This document shows, piece after piece, positions 10,422 to 18,504 of a DNA stretch of 64,000 bases. The notes under the pieces are model-generated. The model was not told the origin of the DNA and did not search any database. It saw only the letters and a program-made list of their open reading frames with translations. The stretch comes from Luteibacter flocculans (GTDB taxonomy: Bacteria > Pseudomonadota > Gammaproteobacteria > Xanthomonadales > Rhodanobacteraceae): NCBI RefSeq assembly GCF_023612255.1, contig NZ_CP063231.1, positions 3,268,001 to 3,332,000 on the forward strand, written 5' to 3'. Each line of letters starts with the position of its first letter. Position 1 is the stretch's first letter. The position numbers were made by a program, and so were the translations under genes.

Positions 10422-10959
10422 CGCCCTCCTCGCGCTGCTCGGGGTGGCACTTGCTGCCAGTTCGCCGGTCATGGCGAAGCAGTCCGACCGCGATCAGCCG
10501 GCCGATGTCACGTCCAAGTCGTTCGACGGCTCGCAGCAGCCGAATGGCAAGGTGATCTGGACGGGCAACGTGGTGCTCACGCAGGGCACGCTGAAGATCA
10601 CCGGAAGCAAAGCCACCGGATACCTCGACAGCGACAACTCCATCATCCGTGTGGTCGTCGATGGCTCCCCCGCCACCATCCACCAGCTGGACGACGCTAA
10701 CCAGCCGATGGACGGCAAGGCCGCCAACATCGACTACAAGATCGACCAGGATTTCGCCGTGCTCACGGGCAAGGCGGAAGTCCACCAGCCGGTCAAGGGC
10801 AGCGCCGAAGGCGACAAGCTCACCTACAACACGAAAGACAGCACGATGACGGGCGAAAGCAACGGCGGCGCCCCCGTGCACATGACCTTCCAGCCGAAGA
10901 ACAAGACGCCAGGCGCCGCACCTGCGACGCCAGCGCCGCCTGCCAAGAAGAAGCCCTGA
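10384..10959 (+). CDS. lptA: LPS export periplasmic bridge protein LptA
   Basis: A 191-residue periplasmic protein with a signal peptide (hydrophobic [20 protein letters not shown], cut before KQSD). The mature OstA-like domain contains the expected strands, for example [20 protein letters not shown]. LptA multimers form the bridge that carries LPS across the periplasm to LptD. The C terminus is a Pro/Ala/Lys-rich tail. The ATG at 10384 overlaps the end of lptC; it was chosen because the signal peptide starts right after it. lptB starts four bases after its stop. Confidence 0.92.
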   Translation: MQSTRRISRVSANALLALLGVALAASSPVMAKQSDRDQPADVTSKSFDGSQQPNGKVIWTGNVVLTQGTLKITGSKATGYLDSDNSIIRVVVDGSPATIHQLDDANQPMDGKAANIDYKIDQDFAVLTGKAEVHQPVKGSAEGDKLTYNTKDSTMTGESNGGAPVHMTFQPKNKTPGAAPATPAPPAKKKP

Positions 10960-10963
10960 CCCG

Positions 10964-11683
10964 ATGCTCTCAGCCCAAGGCCTGCAGAAGCGCTTCCGTG
11001 CGCGCCAGGTAGTCCGCGATTTCGCATTTTCCATTCGCGAAGGTGAAGTGGTGGGTCTGCTCGGCCCCAACGGTGCCGGCAAGACCACCTGCTTCTACAT
11101 GGTGGTCGGCCTCATCCAGGCGGATGCCGGGTCGATCAAGCTCGACGAGCAGGACATCACCGGCCTGCCCATGCACTCGCGGGCGAAGCTCGGTATCGGC
11201 TACCTGCCGCAGGAAGCCTCGGTGTTCCGTCGACTCAGCGTCTCCGACAACATCCTGGCCGTGCTCGAGTTGCGCGACGGCATGACCCAGAAGCAACGCG
11301 AGGACGAGCTGGAAAGCCTTCTCGACGAACTCAAGATCGCCCATATCGCCGAGCAGAAAGGCATCAGCCTCTCCGGTGGCGAGCGTCGTCGCGTCGAGAT
11401 TGCCCGCGCCCTGGCGGCGCGCCCGCGCTACATGCTTCTGGACGAACCCTTCGCGGGCGTGGACCCGATTTCCGTCGGCGAGATCCAGCGCATCGTCCGC
11501 CACCTGAAGGAACGCGGCATCGGGGTACTCATCACCGACCACAACGTCCGCGAGACGCTCGGCATCTGCGACCGGGCGTACATCCTGAACGACGGCGAGG
11601 TCCTCTCCCGGGGCACACCTCAGCACATCCTCGCCGACGAAAAGGTGCGCGAGGTGTACCTGGGGCGTGAATTCCGTATCTGA
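10964..11683 (+). CDS. lptB: LPS export ABC transporter ATPase LptB
   Basis: A 239-residue ABC ATPase that powers extraction of LPS from the inner membrane with LptF/LptG. Walker A is GPNGAGKTT, the Q-loop stretch is [14 protein letters not shown], the signature is [14 protein letters not shown], Walker B is [12 protein letters not shown], and the switch His is in [10 protein letters not shown]. The sequence is highly typical of LptB. It is the last gene of the Kdo/Lpt run; rpoN follows after 100 bases, as in many gammaproteobacteria. Confidence 0.97.
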   Translation: MLSAQGLQKRFRARQVVRDFAFSIREGEVVGLLGPNGAGKTTCFYMVVGLIQADAGSIKLDEQDITGLPMHSRAKLGIGYLPQEASVFRRLSVSDNILAVLELRDGMTQKQREDELESLLDELKIAHIAEQKGISLSGGERRRVEIARALAARPRYMLLDEPFAGVDPISVGEIQRIVRHLKERGIGVLITDHNVRETLGICDRAYILNDGEVLSRGTPQHILADEKVREVYLGREFRI

Positions 11684-11783
11684 CACACGCGTCGCATTCC
11701 GACGGGCGGCCTAGCCGTAACGGTGCTGGTTTGCGCGGCCCGTAAGGGGTTACGATGGCTGCGTAACCCAAAGCGCCGAAGGC

Positions 11784-13271
11784 ATGAAACCCGGACTTCA
11801 GTTTCGCCTCCATCAGCAGCTCACGCTGACCCCGCAGCTCCAACAGGCCATCCGCCTGCTGCAGTTGTCACAGCTCGAGCTCGAGGCCGAACTCCGCCAG
11901 ATCGCGGAAAGCAACCCGCTGCTCGAATTCGCGGAAGACGCCGAGGCCGAGCCGGAGGCGGAGGGCGAGGCAGACGAGGGTTACGAAAGCCCCGAGTTCC
12001 TCTCGCGCGAGCAGCAGCCCACCAAGGCGTCGAAAGAAGACGAGGAATCGACCGCCACGCCGTCGGAAGAACTGGCGCCCGAATGGGATGACGACCGTTT
12101 CCACGGTGAAGCAGGCGACTACTCCGGCTCGTCCTCGCGGACGGGAGGCGGCGACGAAGATGGCTTCGAGCCTCAGAACGCCGCACCGGAAAGCCTTCAG
12201 CAGCACCTGGAGTGGCAGCTCAATCTGTCGCAGTTCTCGCCGCGCGATCACGCCATCGCCATGGCGATCATCCACGCACTGGACGAGGACGGTTACCTGC
12301 GTGACGGCGTGGCCGCTGTCGAAGCCGCCCTGCCCGCTCAACTGCATGCCAGCGCCGAGGAAATCGAAGCGGTGCGGCAGCGCGTACAACGGTTCGACCC
12401 TACCGGCATCGCCAGCCTCGATCTCCGCGATTGCCTGTTCTGCCAGCTGTCCCAGTTCTCGTTCGAGACGCCGCATCGCGAACTCGCGATCCGCATCGTC
12501 AACGAGGAGCTGGAGCTGCTGGCGCGCAACGACGCGGCGAAGATCGCCCGCCGCCTGAAGGCGCCCGAGGCAGACGTTGCGGCAGCCGCCGCCCTGATCC
12601 GCAGCCTGGACCCGCGCCCCGGTGCGGCACTGGATGCCACGCCCGTGGAATACGTGGCGCCGGACGTCTACGCACGCCGGGAGAACGGACGCTGGCAGGT
12701 CAGTCTGAATCCGGATGCCCAGCCGCGCCTTGGCCTCAACCAGCACTACTGCAACCTCATTGCCCGCGCGCGCGGCGACGATGCCACGTGGATGAAGGGC
12801 CAGCTGCAGGAAGCCCGTTGGTTGCTGAAGAGCCTGCAATCCCGTGCGGAAACGCTGCAGAAGGTGGCGGAGGTGATCGTCCGGCGGCAAAGCGCGTTCC
12901 TCGACTACGGCCCGGAAGCCATGCATCCGCTCGTGCTCCGCGAGGTCGCCGAGGAAGTGGGCATGCACGAATCGACCATTTCCCGCGTCACCACCCGCAA
13001 GTACATGCACACGCCACGCGGCACCTTCGAGCTCAAACACTTTTTTTCCAGCGGCGTCGCCACCGAAGACGGCGGCAGTGCGTCGGCCACGGCCATCCAG
13101 GCCATGCTGCGCAAGCTGATCCTCGGCGAAGACGCGCGCCGCCCCCTGTCCGACCAGGCCCTGGCGGAAGAACTGCATCGACGCGGCATTCAGGTCGCCC
13201 GACGTACGGTGGCCAAGTACCGCGAAGCGATGCGCATCCCCAGTTCCAGCGAACGTATTCGCGCCAGTTGA
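11784..13271 (+). CDS. rpoN: RNA polymerase sigma-54 factor
   Basis: A 495-residue sigma-54 that directs RNA polymerase to -24/-12 promoters and needs enhancer-binding ATPases to melt DNA. Region I is glutamine- and leucine-rich (QQLTLTPQLQQAIRLLQLS, about 11-29). Region II (about 50-135) is acidic and low-complexity. The core-binding domain follows, then a helix-turn-helix (VGMHESTISRVT) and the diagnostic RpoN box ARRTVAKYRE near the C terminus. Length is normal. Downstream hpf, hprK, rapZ and PTS genes form the classic rpoN neighbourhood linking nitrogen and carbon signals. Confidence 0.97.
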   Translation: MKPGLQFRLHQQLTLTPQLQQAIRLLQLSQLELEAELRQIAESNPLLEFAEDAEAEPEAEGEADEGYESPEFLSREQQPTKASKEDEESTATPSEELAPEWDDDRFHGEAGDYSGSSSRTGGGDEDGFEPQNAAPESLQQHLEWQLNLSQFSPRDHAIAMAIIHALDEDGYLRDGVAAVEAALPAQLHASAEEIEAVRQRVQRFDPTGIASLDLRDCLFCQLSQFSFETPHRELAIRIVNEELELLARNDAAKIARRLKAPEADVAAAAALIRSLDPRPGAALDATPVEYVAPDVYARRENGRWQVSLNPDAQPRLGLNQHYCNLIARARGDDATWMKGQLQEARWLLKSLQSRAETLQKVAEVIVRRQSAFLDYGPEAMHPLVLREVAEEVGMHESTISRVTTRKYMHTPRGTFELKHFFSSGVATEDGGSASATAIQAMLRKLILGEDARRPLSDQALAEELHRRGIQVARRTVAKYREAMRIPSSSERIRAS

Positions 13272-13390
13272 CGACCGAGGGAACCCCAAAGCACACCTAC
13301 GGTCCCACAGATTCAGGCTAGAGAGGCGGTGTTTCCGCCGCCTCGATCTCGTCGCCGCGAGGCGGCACCCTCAGCAAGAAGGAGGCGTCA

Positions 13391-13738
13391 ATGCAAATCC
13401 AGATCAGCGGCCAGCACATCCAAATCACCCCGGCTCTGCGTGAGCGCGTGGAACAGCAGATCAGCCGCTTCGAACGCCTTTTCGACAACATCAAGGGCCT
13501 CGACGTCGTTCTTTCCGTGGACAAGAACGAGCACAAGGCCGGTGGCACCCTGCATTGCGCCGGTACGCGGCTGCATGCGGACGGCATTGCCCGGCTCGAG
13601 GACGACAACAAGAACGACACGATGTACACGGCGATCGACGCCATGATCGCCAAGCTGGCGGACCAGCTCCGCAAGCATAAGGAAAAGCTCAAGGATCACC
13701 ACAACAGCGAGGGGCGCGACGCCCGCGCAGCGAGCTGA
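13391..13738 (+). CDS. hpf: Ribosome hibernation promoting factor
   Basis: A 115-residue short-form HPF/YfiA protein that binds the 30S decoding region and promotes inactive 100S ribosomes in stationary phase. The N terminus MQIQISGQHIQITPALRERV and the basic RLHADGIA/KLADQLRKHKEKLK parts fit. It lacks the long C-terminal dimerisation domain. A strong Shine-Dalgarno AAGGAGG lies five bases before the ATG. A GAGGCGG/CCGCCTC hairpin at 13323-13344 sits in the leader between rpoN and hpf. A terminator-like hairpin follows at 13799. Confidence 0.94.
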   Translation: MQIQISGQHIQITPALRERVEQQISRFERLFDNIKGLDVVLSVDKNEHKAGGTLHCAGTRLHADGIARLEDDNKNDTMYTAIDAMIAKLADQLRKHKEKLKDHHNSEGRDARAAS

Positions 13739-13798
13739 GCCCCGCCGGGCAGACGCCCGGGCCGCCGCCCCACCGCCCTTGATGGCACAATAGGACCC

Positions 13799-13827
13799 AG
13801 GCCGGCACGCCTTGCGTGCCGGCCTTT
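13799..13827 (+). terminator. Terminator-like hairpin after hpf
   Basis: A perfect 12-bp stem (13799-13810 with 13814-13825) closes on a CTT loop and is followed by only three T residues. It lies between hpf and hprK, 20 bases before the hprK start. The short T run suggests partial termination or mRNA 3'-end protection rather than a full stop. Confidence 0.6.
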
Positions 13828-13847
13828 CCATCTCAAGGGACCCAAGC

Positions 13848-14798
13848 GTGGACCGGCTTACCGCCAGACAACTCTTCGACGGGGTACACGAGCGCATGGC
13901 CTTGCGCTGGGTGGCGGGCATGCGTGGCGAGTCCCGCGTCCTCGAACCCAACGCCAAGCAGAGCCGCCGCCCGTCGCTGGTGGGCTACCTCAACGTGATC
14001 TACCCCAACAAGGTGCAGATCATCGGTACCGAGGAGCTCAACTACCTCGATGGCATGGACTCCCGCCAACGCTGGGAAGCGATCCATAAGATCGCCGCCT
14101 ACCAGCCCGCCGCGCTGATCGTCACGAAGGATCAGCCGATCCCGTCGGACCTGCGCGAAGTGGCGGAAGAAACCGATACGCCGCTGTGGCAGAGCACCAA
14201 GCGCGGCCACGAGCTGCTTACCTACCTGCAATACCACCTGGCGCGCACCTTGGCGCCGCGGGTGACGCTGCATGGCGTGTTTCTCGAAGTGTTCTCCATC
14301 GGCGTGCTCATCACCGGCGAGCCGGGTTCGGGCAAGAGTGAGCTTGCGCTGGAACTGATCAGCCGCGGTCATCGCCTGGTCGCCGACGATGCCACCGAGT
14401 TCACCCTGATTGCACCCGACGTCATCGACGGCGCCTGTCCGGAGCTGCTGCAGGACCTGCTCGAAGTGCGCGGTCTCGGTGTGCTCAACATCCGCGAGAT
14501 GTTCGGCCACACGGCGGTGAAACCGTCCAAGTACCTGCGCCTGGTGGTTCACCTGAAACCGCTGCGCGACGGTGAGGAAACCGACGCCATGACCCGACTC
14601 ACCGGCGACGTCAGCCGGCGCAACGTGCTCGACGTCGACGTGCCAAAGATCACCATTCCCGTCGCGCCCGGCCGCAACCTCGCGGTGCTGGTCGAGGCCG
14701 CCGTGCGCAACCACGTGCTCAAGAGCAAGGGCATCGACCCGGCACAGACCTTCATCGATCGACAGGCGCACCAGATGCGTCGCTTCTCCCCGTGGTGA
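13848..14798 (+). CDS. hprK: HPr kinase/phosphorylase
   Basis: A 316-residue bifunctional enzyme that phosphorylates or dephosphorylates Ser46 of HPr. The C-terminal kinase domain has Walker [10 protein letters not shown], followed by the [11 protein letters not shown] catalytic stretch and the family signature [17 protein letters not shown]. The N-terminal domain fits the regulatory part. The GTG at 13848 is preferred over the upstream ATG because AAGGGA lies eight bases before it and the protein then begins as is usual ([10 protein letters not shown]). The target Ser46 is present in the HPr encoded 2 kb downstream, so the pair is consistent. Confidence 0.95.
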   Translation: MDRLTARQLFDGVHERMALRWVAGMRGESRVLEPNAKQSRRPSLVGYLNVIYPNKVQIIGTEELNYLDGMDSRQRWEAIHKIAAYQPAALIVTKDQPIPSDLREVAEETDTPLWQSTKRGHELLTYLQYHLARTLAPRVTLHGVFLEVFSIGVLITGEPGSGKSELALELISRGHRLVADDATEFTLIAPDVIDGACPELLQDLLEVRGLGVLNIREMFGHTAVKPSKYLRLVVHLKPLRDGEETDAMTRLTGDVSRRNVLDVDVPKITIPVAPGRNLAVLVEAAVRNHVLKSKGIDPAQTFIDRQAHQMRRFSPW

Positions 14799-14818
14799 CC
14801 TCCGTGACTGACGACCTC

Positions 14819-15700
14819 ATGAATCCGATCGTCGACCCCGACGGCATCCATCTGGTGGTGCTTACCGGCATGTCCGGCGGCGGTAAGACCGTGGCGCTGC
14901 GCGCGCTTGAAGACCTCGAGTTCTATTGCGTCGACAACCTGCCCGCGGAACTGATTCCGCAACTGGTTGCCGCCGTGAGCCAGGGCGAGCACGGGCCGCG
15001 TCGGCGCATCGCCGTCGGCGTGGACGTTCGCAATCGCCGGGTCGATCTGTCGCGCATGCCGCACGTGCTCTCCGAGCTGTCGACGGCCGGCGTACACGTG
15101 CACCTGATCTTCCTCGACAGCCGCGACGACGTCCTGATCAAGCGCTATTCGGAAACGCGCCGTCGCCATCCGCTGGCGGCGGAAAAGCTCTCCCTGGCCG
15201 ATTCCATCGCCCAGGAACGCAAGCTGCTCCGGCCGCTGGTGTCGATCGCCGAGAAGGTCATTGATTCCAGCGATCTCAACGTCCACCAATTGCGCCGCCT
15301 TTTTGCCACCGGCTACGCGGCGGCGTCGGACGGCACCACCATCCTCTTCGAGTCCTTCGCCTACCGGCGGGGGCTGCCTTCCGACGCAGATTTCGTCTTC
15401 GATGCGCGCTGCCTGCCGAATCCCCACTGGGATCCCCGGCTTCGTCCGTTCTCCGGCAAGGATCTCCCCGTCCGGGAGTTTCTCGACGCGAACCCGCTCG
15501 TGGGCGAGTACTATGCCGACGTGGCCCGGTGGCTGGACACGTGGCTGCCGCGCTTCGAGGGGGAGGACCGCAGCTACGTCACGGTTTCCATCGGCTGCAC
15601 CGGCGGGCGCCATCGTTCGGTTTACCTGGTCGAGAAGCTTGCACAGCATTTTCGCTCCGAACGCGGCAACGTACTGACCTTCCATCGCGAGCTCGAGTGA
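14819..15700 (+). CDS. rapZ: RNase adapter protein / nucleotide-binding RapZ
   Basis: A 293-residue P-loop protein of the RapZ (YvcJ) family. Walker A is GMSGGGKT close to the N terminus, followed by LEDLEFYCVDNLPAEL, and the C-terminal part has the signature SIGCTGGRHRSVYLVEKL. In E. coli RapZ senses glucosamine-6-phosphate and delivers the small RNA GlmZ to RNase E; whether that function holds here is unknown. The start is uncertain: in-frame GTG codons at 14792 (overlapping the hprK stop) and 14804 are possible, but the ATG at 14819 gives the length closest to the family. Confidence 0.92.
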   Translation: MNPIVDPDGIHLVVLTGMSGGGKTVALRALEDLEFYCVDNLPAELIPQLVAAVSQGEHGPRRRIAVGVDVRNRRVDLSRMPHVLSELSTAGVHVHLIFLDSRDDVLIKRYSETRRRHPLAAEKLSLADSIAQERKLLRPLVSIAEKVIDSSDLNVHQLRRLFATGYAAASDGTTILFESFAYRRGLPSDADFVFDARCLPNPHWDPRLRPFSGKDLPVREFLDANPLVGEYYADVARWLDTWLPRFEGEDRSYVTVSIGCTGGRHRSVYLVEKLAQHFRSERGNVLTFHRELE

Positions 15701-15738
15701 CCCATGATCCTGCCCAAGCCATTACGAGATACCGGGCG

Positions 15739-16131
15739 ATGAGCGTCGGCGTCCTCCTCATGACCCACGAAGCCGTCGGTAAGGCGCTGATTTCGGCCGC
15801 CCGCCACGTGATGCCCAAGCTGCCGCTCGAAGTGGACGCCGTCGAGGTACCTCCGAGTGCCGACCCGGACGTCATGCGCACACTTACCGCGCACCATGCC
15901 CGAGAACTCGACCACGGCGAAGGTGTGCTCGTGCTAGCGGATCTCTATGGCGCCACACCGTGCAACATCGGCCTGTCGCTGAGCGAACTGGGCGTGCATC
16001 TGCGCTGCGTATCCGGGCTCAACCTGCCCATGCTGCTGCGCGTCCTCAACTATTCGGAAAAATCGTTGACCGAGCTGGCCGAGATTGCAGCCAGCGGCGG
16101 TCGCGGAGGGATATTCATCGATCATGCTTGA
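15739..16131 (+). CDS. PTS mannose-family EIIA protein
   Basis: A 130-residue stand-alone EIIA of the mannose-type PTS. The phosphorylated His is His10 in VLLMTHEAVG, and ADLYGATPCN is the conserved stretch that follows the phosphate-receiving site. No EIIB, EIIC or EIID gene is nearby, so the protein probably ends a regulatory phosphorelay rather than feeding sugar transport, as known for such EIIA-Man proteins in alpha- and betaproteobacteria. It overlaps ptsH by eight bases. It follows rapZ after about 40 bases. Confidence 0.9.
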   Translation: MSVGVLLMTHEAVGKALISAARHVMPKLPLEVDAVEVPPSADPDVMRTLTAHHARELDHGEGVLVLADLYGATPCNIGLSLSELGVHLRCVSGLNLPMLLRVLNYSEKSLTELAEIAASGGRGGIFIDHA

Positions 16132-16393
16132 ACGGGACATCGTGGTATCCAACCGGCTCGGCCTTCACGCGCGAGCGTCCGCCAAGCTCGTACAGCTCGT
16201 TTCGGGATTCAAATCGACCGTCTGGCTCATCAGTCGCGGTCGCGAAGTCAACGCGCAGAGCATCATGGGCGTGATGATGCTGGCAGCCGGCATCGGTACG
16301 GCACTCACCGTTCGCGCCGAAGGTGAGGACGAGGAAGCGGCGGTCCAGGCCGTCGTCGATCTCTTCGACCGCAAGTTCGACGAAGGCGCCTGA
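16124..16393 (+). CDS. ptsH: Phosphocarrier protein HPr
   Basis: An 89-residue HPr. NRLGLHARASAKL contains the active-site His15, which takes phosphate from enzyme I. Ser46, in the stretch NAQSIMGVMML, is the target of HPr kinase, whose gene lies upstream. The ATG at 16124 overlaps the stop of the EIIA gene. The presence of both phosphorylation sites suggests that carbon state (EI) and energy state (HprK) are integrated here. Confidence 0.95.
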   Translation: MLERDIVVSNRLGLHARASAKLVQLVSGFKSTVWLISRGREVNAQSIMGVMMLAAGIGTALTVRAEGEDEEAAVQAVVDLFDRKFDEGA

Positions 16394-16424
16394 GCATGGA
16401 CCGCTCGCCACGGCCGAGGTCTCC

Positions 16425-18179
16425 ATGAGAATCGTGCTGAAAGGCACCCCTGCCGCACGCGGCATGACGCTTGGCCGAGCGCGCCTCGTCCAGCCGAGCA
16501 TTCTCGCCGTCGACATGCGGATGCTGGAAGACGCCGAGGTCGGCCCCGAGATCGAGCGCCTGCACAAGGCCATCGATACGGCCCGTACGGAACTCCGCGA
16601 ACTGCGCGGCAAGCTGCATGGCGCCCTCGCTCGCGAGGTCGGCGACTTCATCGATGCGCACAGCCTGCTGCTCGACGACGAAGAACTGCTGCGCGGTCTC
16701 GATGACCTGGTGGCCGTCGGCCATTACACGGCCAGCGCCGCGTTGAAGATGCAGCGCGACCGGCTCGCTGCCGTGTTCGACGCCATGAACGACCCGTACC
16801 TCAAGAGCCGCGGCGAAGACATCGACCAGGTCATCGGACGCGTCATGTCCGCGCTCAACCAGCCTTCGAGCCGCGAAGAGCGCAAGCTGGCCTCGCGCGT
16901 CGGCGAGATCGTCGTCAGCGATACCGTGGCGCCGGCCGATATGGCAGGTATGGCCGGTCAGGGCATGCTCGGCGTCATCGCCAGCGCCGGCAGCATCTAT
17001 TCGCACAGCGCCATTCTGGCGCGCAGCTTCAATCTGCCGATGCTCGTCGGCACCCGCGATGCGCTTGCCACGATCAACGACGACGACCTCGTCCTGATCG
17101 ACGCGGAACTCGGCGAGGTCATCGTGCATCCCACGGCACAGGATCTCGCGCGATACCGGCAATGGCAGCGCCAGGCCGCTGCCGAAGGTCGCCGCCTGGC
17201 GGCGCTCGCCACGGCGCCCACGCTCACCCGCGACGGTGCACACGTGCGGCTTTACGCCAACGCGGAACTGGCGGGCGACATCACTCTGGCGCGCGCGCGT
17301 GGCGCGGATGGCATCGGCCTGTACCGCTCCGAATTCCTGTTCCTGCGCCAGCGCGGCTTGCCGTCGGAAGACGAACAGTTCGCCGCCTATCGTGACGTCG
17401 TGCTCGGCATGGGCGGGCTTCCCGTCACCATTCGCACGCTCGATCTGGGCGCCGACAAAGCCGATTCCGCGGGGCTCGCGCTACGTGGCGAGGAAAATCC
17501 GGCTCTGGGCGTACGCGGCATCCGGCTGTCCTTACGTTACGCCGACATCTTCAGCGTGCAATTGCGCGCCATCCTGCGCGCCGCCTGCTATGGCCCGGTG
17601 CGCATCCTCATTCCGATGGTCACGCATCTGGGCGAACTCACCGCGGTTCGCAACCTGATCAAGAAGGCGCGCGAGGATCTCGCACGGCAGGGTCAGGAGC
17701 TGCCAGAACGACTGGACATCGGCGCCATGATCGAAGTCCCGGCAGCGGCAATCAGCGTCACATCGATTCTCGCGAAGGCCGACTTCCTCGCCATCGGCAC
17801 CAACGATCTCGCGCAATACGTCCTTGCTGCCGATCGCAACAACGATGCACTGGACGGCATCTACGACCCGCTGCAGCCGGCATTCCTGCGCCTCATCGCC
17901 CATGTGATTGCCAGCGCGCGCCGCGCGAAGAAGCCGGTGAGCCTTTGCGGTGAGATCGCCGGCGACACGCAGTTCACCGCCCTCCTCCTCGCCATGGGCC
18001 TCGAGGAATTCAGCATGCATCCTGGGCAGCTTCTCCAGGTGCGCGACCGATTGACCAAGCTCGATTGCGCCGCCCTGCGTCGCGCCGCGCCACGCCTCTT
18101 CCGAGCGCACACGCGCGACGAAGTCGAAGAGCGCCTGCTTGAAGTGGTGGCGAAGCAAGAAGGCTGCGGCGAGACCTGA
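16425..18179 (+). CDS. ptsI: PTS enzyme I (PEP-protein phosphotransferase)
   Basis: A 584-residue enzyme I that transfers phosphate from PEP to HPr. The swivelling His lies in IYSHSAILARS; the usual version is close to GGxxSHxAIxAR. The PEP-binding TIM-barrel half has YRSEFLF, TLDLGADKA, NPALGVRGIR, and the catalytic Cys in SLCGEIAGD. The ATG at 16425 was taken because RIVLKGTPAARG is the family N terminus. It completes the hprK-rapZ-EIIA-ptsH-ptsI set. REP-like repeats follow its 3' end. Confidence 0.95.
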   Translation: MRIVLKGTPAARGMTLGRARLVQPSILAVDMRMLEDAEVGPEIERLHKAIDTARTELRELRGKLHGALAREVGDFIDAHSLLLDDEELLRGLDDLVAVGHYTASAALKMQRDRLAAVFDAMNDPYLKSRGEDIDQVIGRVMSALNQPSSREERKLASRVGEIVVSDTVAPADMAGMAGQGMLGVIASAGSIYSHSAILARSFNLPMLVGTRDALATINDDDLVLIDAELGEVIVHPTAQDLARYRQWQRQAAAEGRRLAALATAPTLTRDGAHVRLYANAELAGDITLARARGADGIGLYRSEFLFLRQRGLPSEDEQFAAYRDVVLGMGGLPVTIRTLDLGADKADSAGLALRGEENPALGVRGIRLSLRYADIFSVQLRAILRAACYGPVRILIPMVTHLGELTAVRNLIKKAREDLARQGQELPERLDIGAMIEVPAAAISVTSILAKADFLAIGTNDLAQYVLAADRNNDALDGIYDPLQPAFLRLIAHVIASARRAKKPVSLCGEIAGDTQFTALLLAMGLEEFSMHPGQLLQVRDRLTKLDCAALRRAAPRLFRAHTRDEVEERLLEVVAKQEGCGET

Positions 18180-18244
18180 TCGGGTTTCACCTCGCACAGG
18201 CCTAGCGCATGCACTGAAAGATGCGTGGCTCGCGAGCCCCCCTT

Positions 18245-18327
18245 GTGGGAGCCGCCATGGCGGCGAGAAGCCAACGAAGCGGTGTAGCCACGAGGCAAGC
18301 TGCCCTCGCCGCCATGGCGGCTCCCAC
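18245..18327. repeat. REP-like doublet with perfect 23-bp inverted arms
   Basis: The left arm (18245-18267) begins GTGGGAGCCGCCATGGCGGC and the right arm (18305-18327) is its exact reverse complement; about 37 bases lie between. The left arm is the same as in the repeats at 6267 and 6381. It is the best-preserved copy in the window and lies in the 325-base gap between the convergent ptsI and fadE genes. Confidence 0.9.
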
Positions 18328-18338
18328 AGTACCAGCGC

Positions 18339-18390
18339 CGTGTGGGGCTGGCTTCGTCATCTTCTCGCCGCTATGGCGACCCAAAGTAGC
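18339..18390. repeat. Degenerate REP-like copy
   Basis: GTGTGGGGCTGGCTTCGTCA followed by CTTCTCGCCGCTATGGCG keeps the outline of the REP-like unit but has lost most pairing. It directly follows the intact doublet in the ptsI-fadE gap, so it is most likely a decayed member of the same family. Confidence 0.5.
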
Positions 18391-18455
18391 GGCGCTTTTG
18401 CAGGAGTCGCCTGACGGCTCGCCAGTGCCCTCCCGGTCATGCGTGAACAACAAAA

Positions 18456-18481
18456 AAAGGCCGCGATCGCTCGCGGCCTTT
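18456..18481. terminator. Bidirectional terminator between ptsI and fadE
   Basis: An 11-bp perfect stem (AAAGGCCGCGA / TCGCGGCCTTT) with a TCGC loop. Read on the minus strand it is followed by a run of seven T residues, a strong intrinsic terminator for fadE, whose stop lies just before it. On the plus strand the following TCTTGTTTCC gives weaker termination for anything reading out of ptsI. Confidence 0.85.
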
Positions 18482-18504
18482 CTTGTTTCCATCCCTGAGA
18501 GGGC

